From Dichotomicrobium sp964466965 (GTDB taxonomy: Bacteria; Pseudomonadota; Alphaproteobacteria; Rhizobiales; Rhodomicrobiaceae), in contig CAYXPZ010000005.1 in the NCBI GenBank assembly GCA_964466965.1, forward strand, positions 1 through 48,663: a stretch of 48,663 nucleotides of DNA, read 5' to 3'. The translations under genes and the position numbers were made by a program. The notes under the pieces are model-generated. The model was given only the letters and a program-made list of their open reading frames with translations, had not been told where the DNA came from and made no database searches. Positions within the stretch are counted from its first letter, which is position 1, and every line of letters begins with the position of its first letter. Of this stretch, positions 48,589 through 48,663 are shown one piece after another.

Positions 48589-48663
48589 TTAATCACGGCT
48601 CATTACTTGAATTCGCTGAAATATTTGAGCAAGTTCGAAAATCGATCCCACGCCGCAACCATT

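Noticed and set aside
48363..48596. Minus-strand frame with GIRTHETVSRLPVFKTGALS
   Set aside because: Antisense of tRNA-Ser, a false frame.

Overview
This is a high-GC alphaproteobacterial chromosome segment, most likely from the order Hyphomicrobiales/Rhizobiales. That placement is inferred from four things: the gene orders tRNA-Trp-secE-nusG-rplKAJL-rpoB, gyrA-coaD-ppi-queA-tgt, DUF2066-CDP-alcohol transferase-hda-ppk-ppx and recA-alaS; a zinc-ligand-poor AccD typical of rhizobial relatives; tRNA and ribosomal-protein sequence style; and dispersed intergenic repeats of a kind common in that order. No insertion sequence, prophage, CRISPR array or integrase was found. Almost all of the window is chromosomal core.

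Layout. 1-4260 (minus strand) holds the 5' end of rpoB, rplL, rplJ, rplA, rplK, nusG, secE and tRNA-Trp, followed by tRNA-Gly. 4.7-12.8 kb (mostly plus) holds a glutathione transferase, gyrA, a LysE-type exporter, a small secreted Cys-rich protein (minus), coaD, a periplasmic cyclophilin, and the queuosine pair queA-tgt. 12.9-14.8 kb encodes a large Pro/Ala-rich envelope protein of unknown function. 14.8-19.0 kb (minus) is an overlapping cluster: a DUF4864-like secreted protein, a ClC-family protein with CBS domains, an orphan solute-binding protein and a class III sirtuin. 19.0-21.0 kb holds a PCMT-like methyltransferase, tRNA-Cys, a small membrane protein and a BLUF blue-light sensor. 21.0-32.6 kb holds aspS (minus), rnd (plus), then cbpM, cbpA, ppx, ppk, hda, a CDP-alcohol phosphatidyltransferase and a DUF2066 protein (all minus). 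An assembly gap of 100 N lies at 30795-30894. 32.7-34.5 kb is purM-purN (plus). 34.5-44.5 kb (minus) holds folC, accD, pyrD, a DUF952 protein, alaS, recA and a phosphotransferase/P-loop kinase fusion. 44.6-48.3 kb (plus) holds a large FAD/Fe-S dehydrogenase and a second glutathione transferase. The window ends with a dispersed repeat and tRNA-Ser.

The genes cover transcription and translation (rpoB, nusG, ribosomal proteins, aspS, alaS, four tRNAs), tRNA modification (queA, tgt), DNA topology and repair (gyrA, recA), replication control (hda), polyphosphate turnover (ppk, ppx), purine, pyrimidine, folate, CoA and fatty-acid synthesis (purMN, pyrD, folC, coaD, accD), phospholipid synthesis, and stress or redox functions.

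No clearly new multi-gene system is visible. The points most worth following are: Tgt lacking three of four canonical zinc ligands; a ClC protein lacking both the gating and the proton glutamates; two large inverted repeats with four GACATTTG half-sites between the CDP-alcohol transferase gene and hda; a scaffold gap flanked by an exact 55-bp duplication (probably an assembly artefact); three copies of a dispersed intergenic repeat; three in-frame 33-bp repeats in rplJ; a 22-bp perfect palindrome before rpoB; and the unknown Pro/Ala-rich envelope protein.
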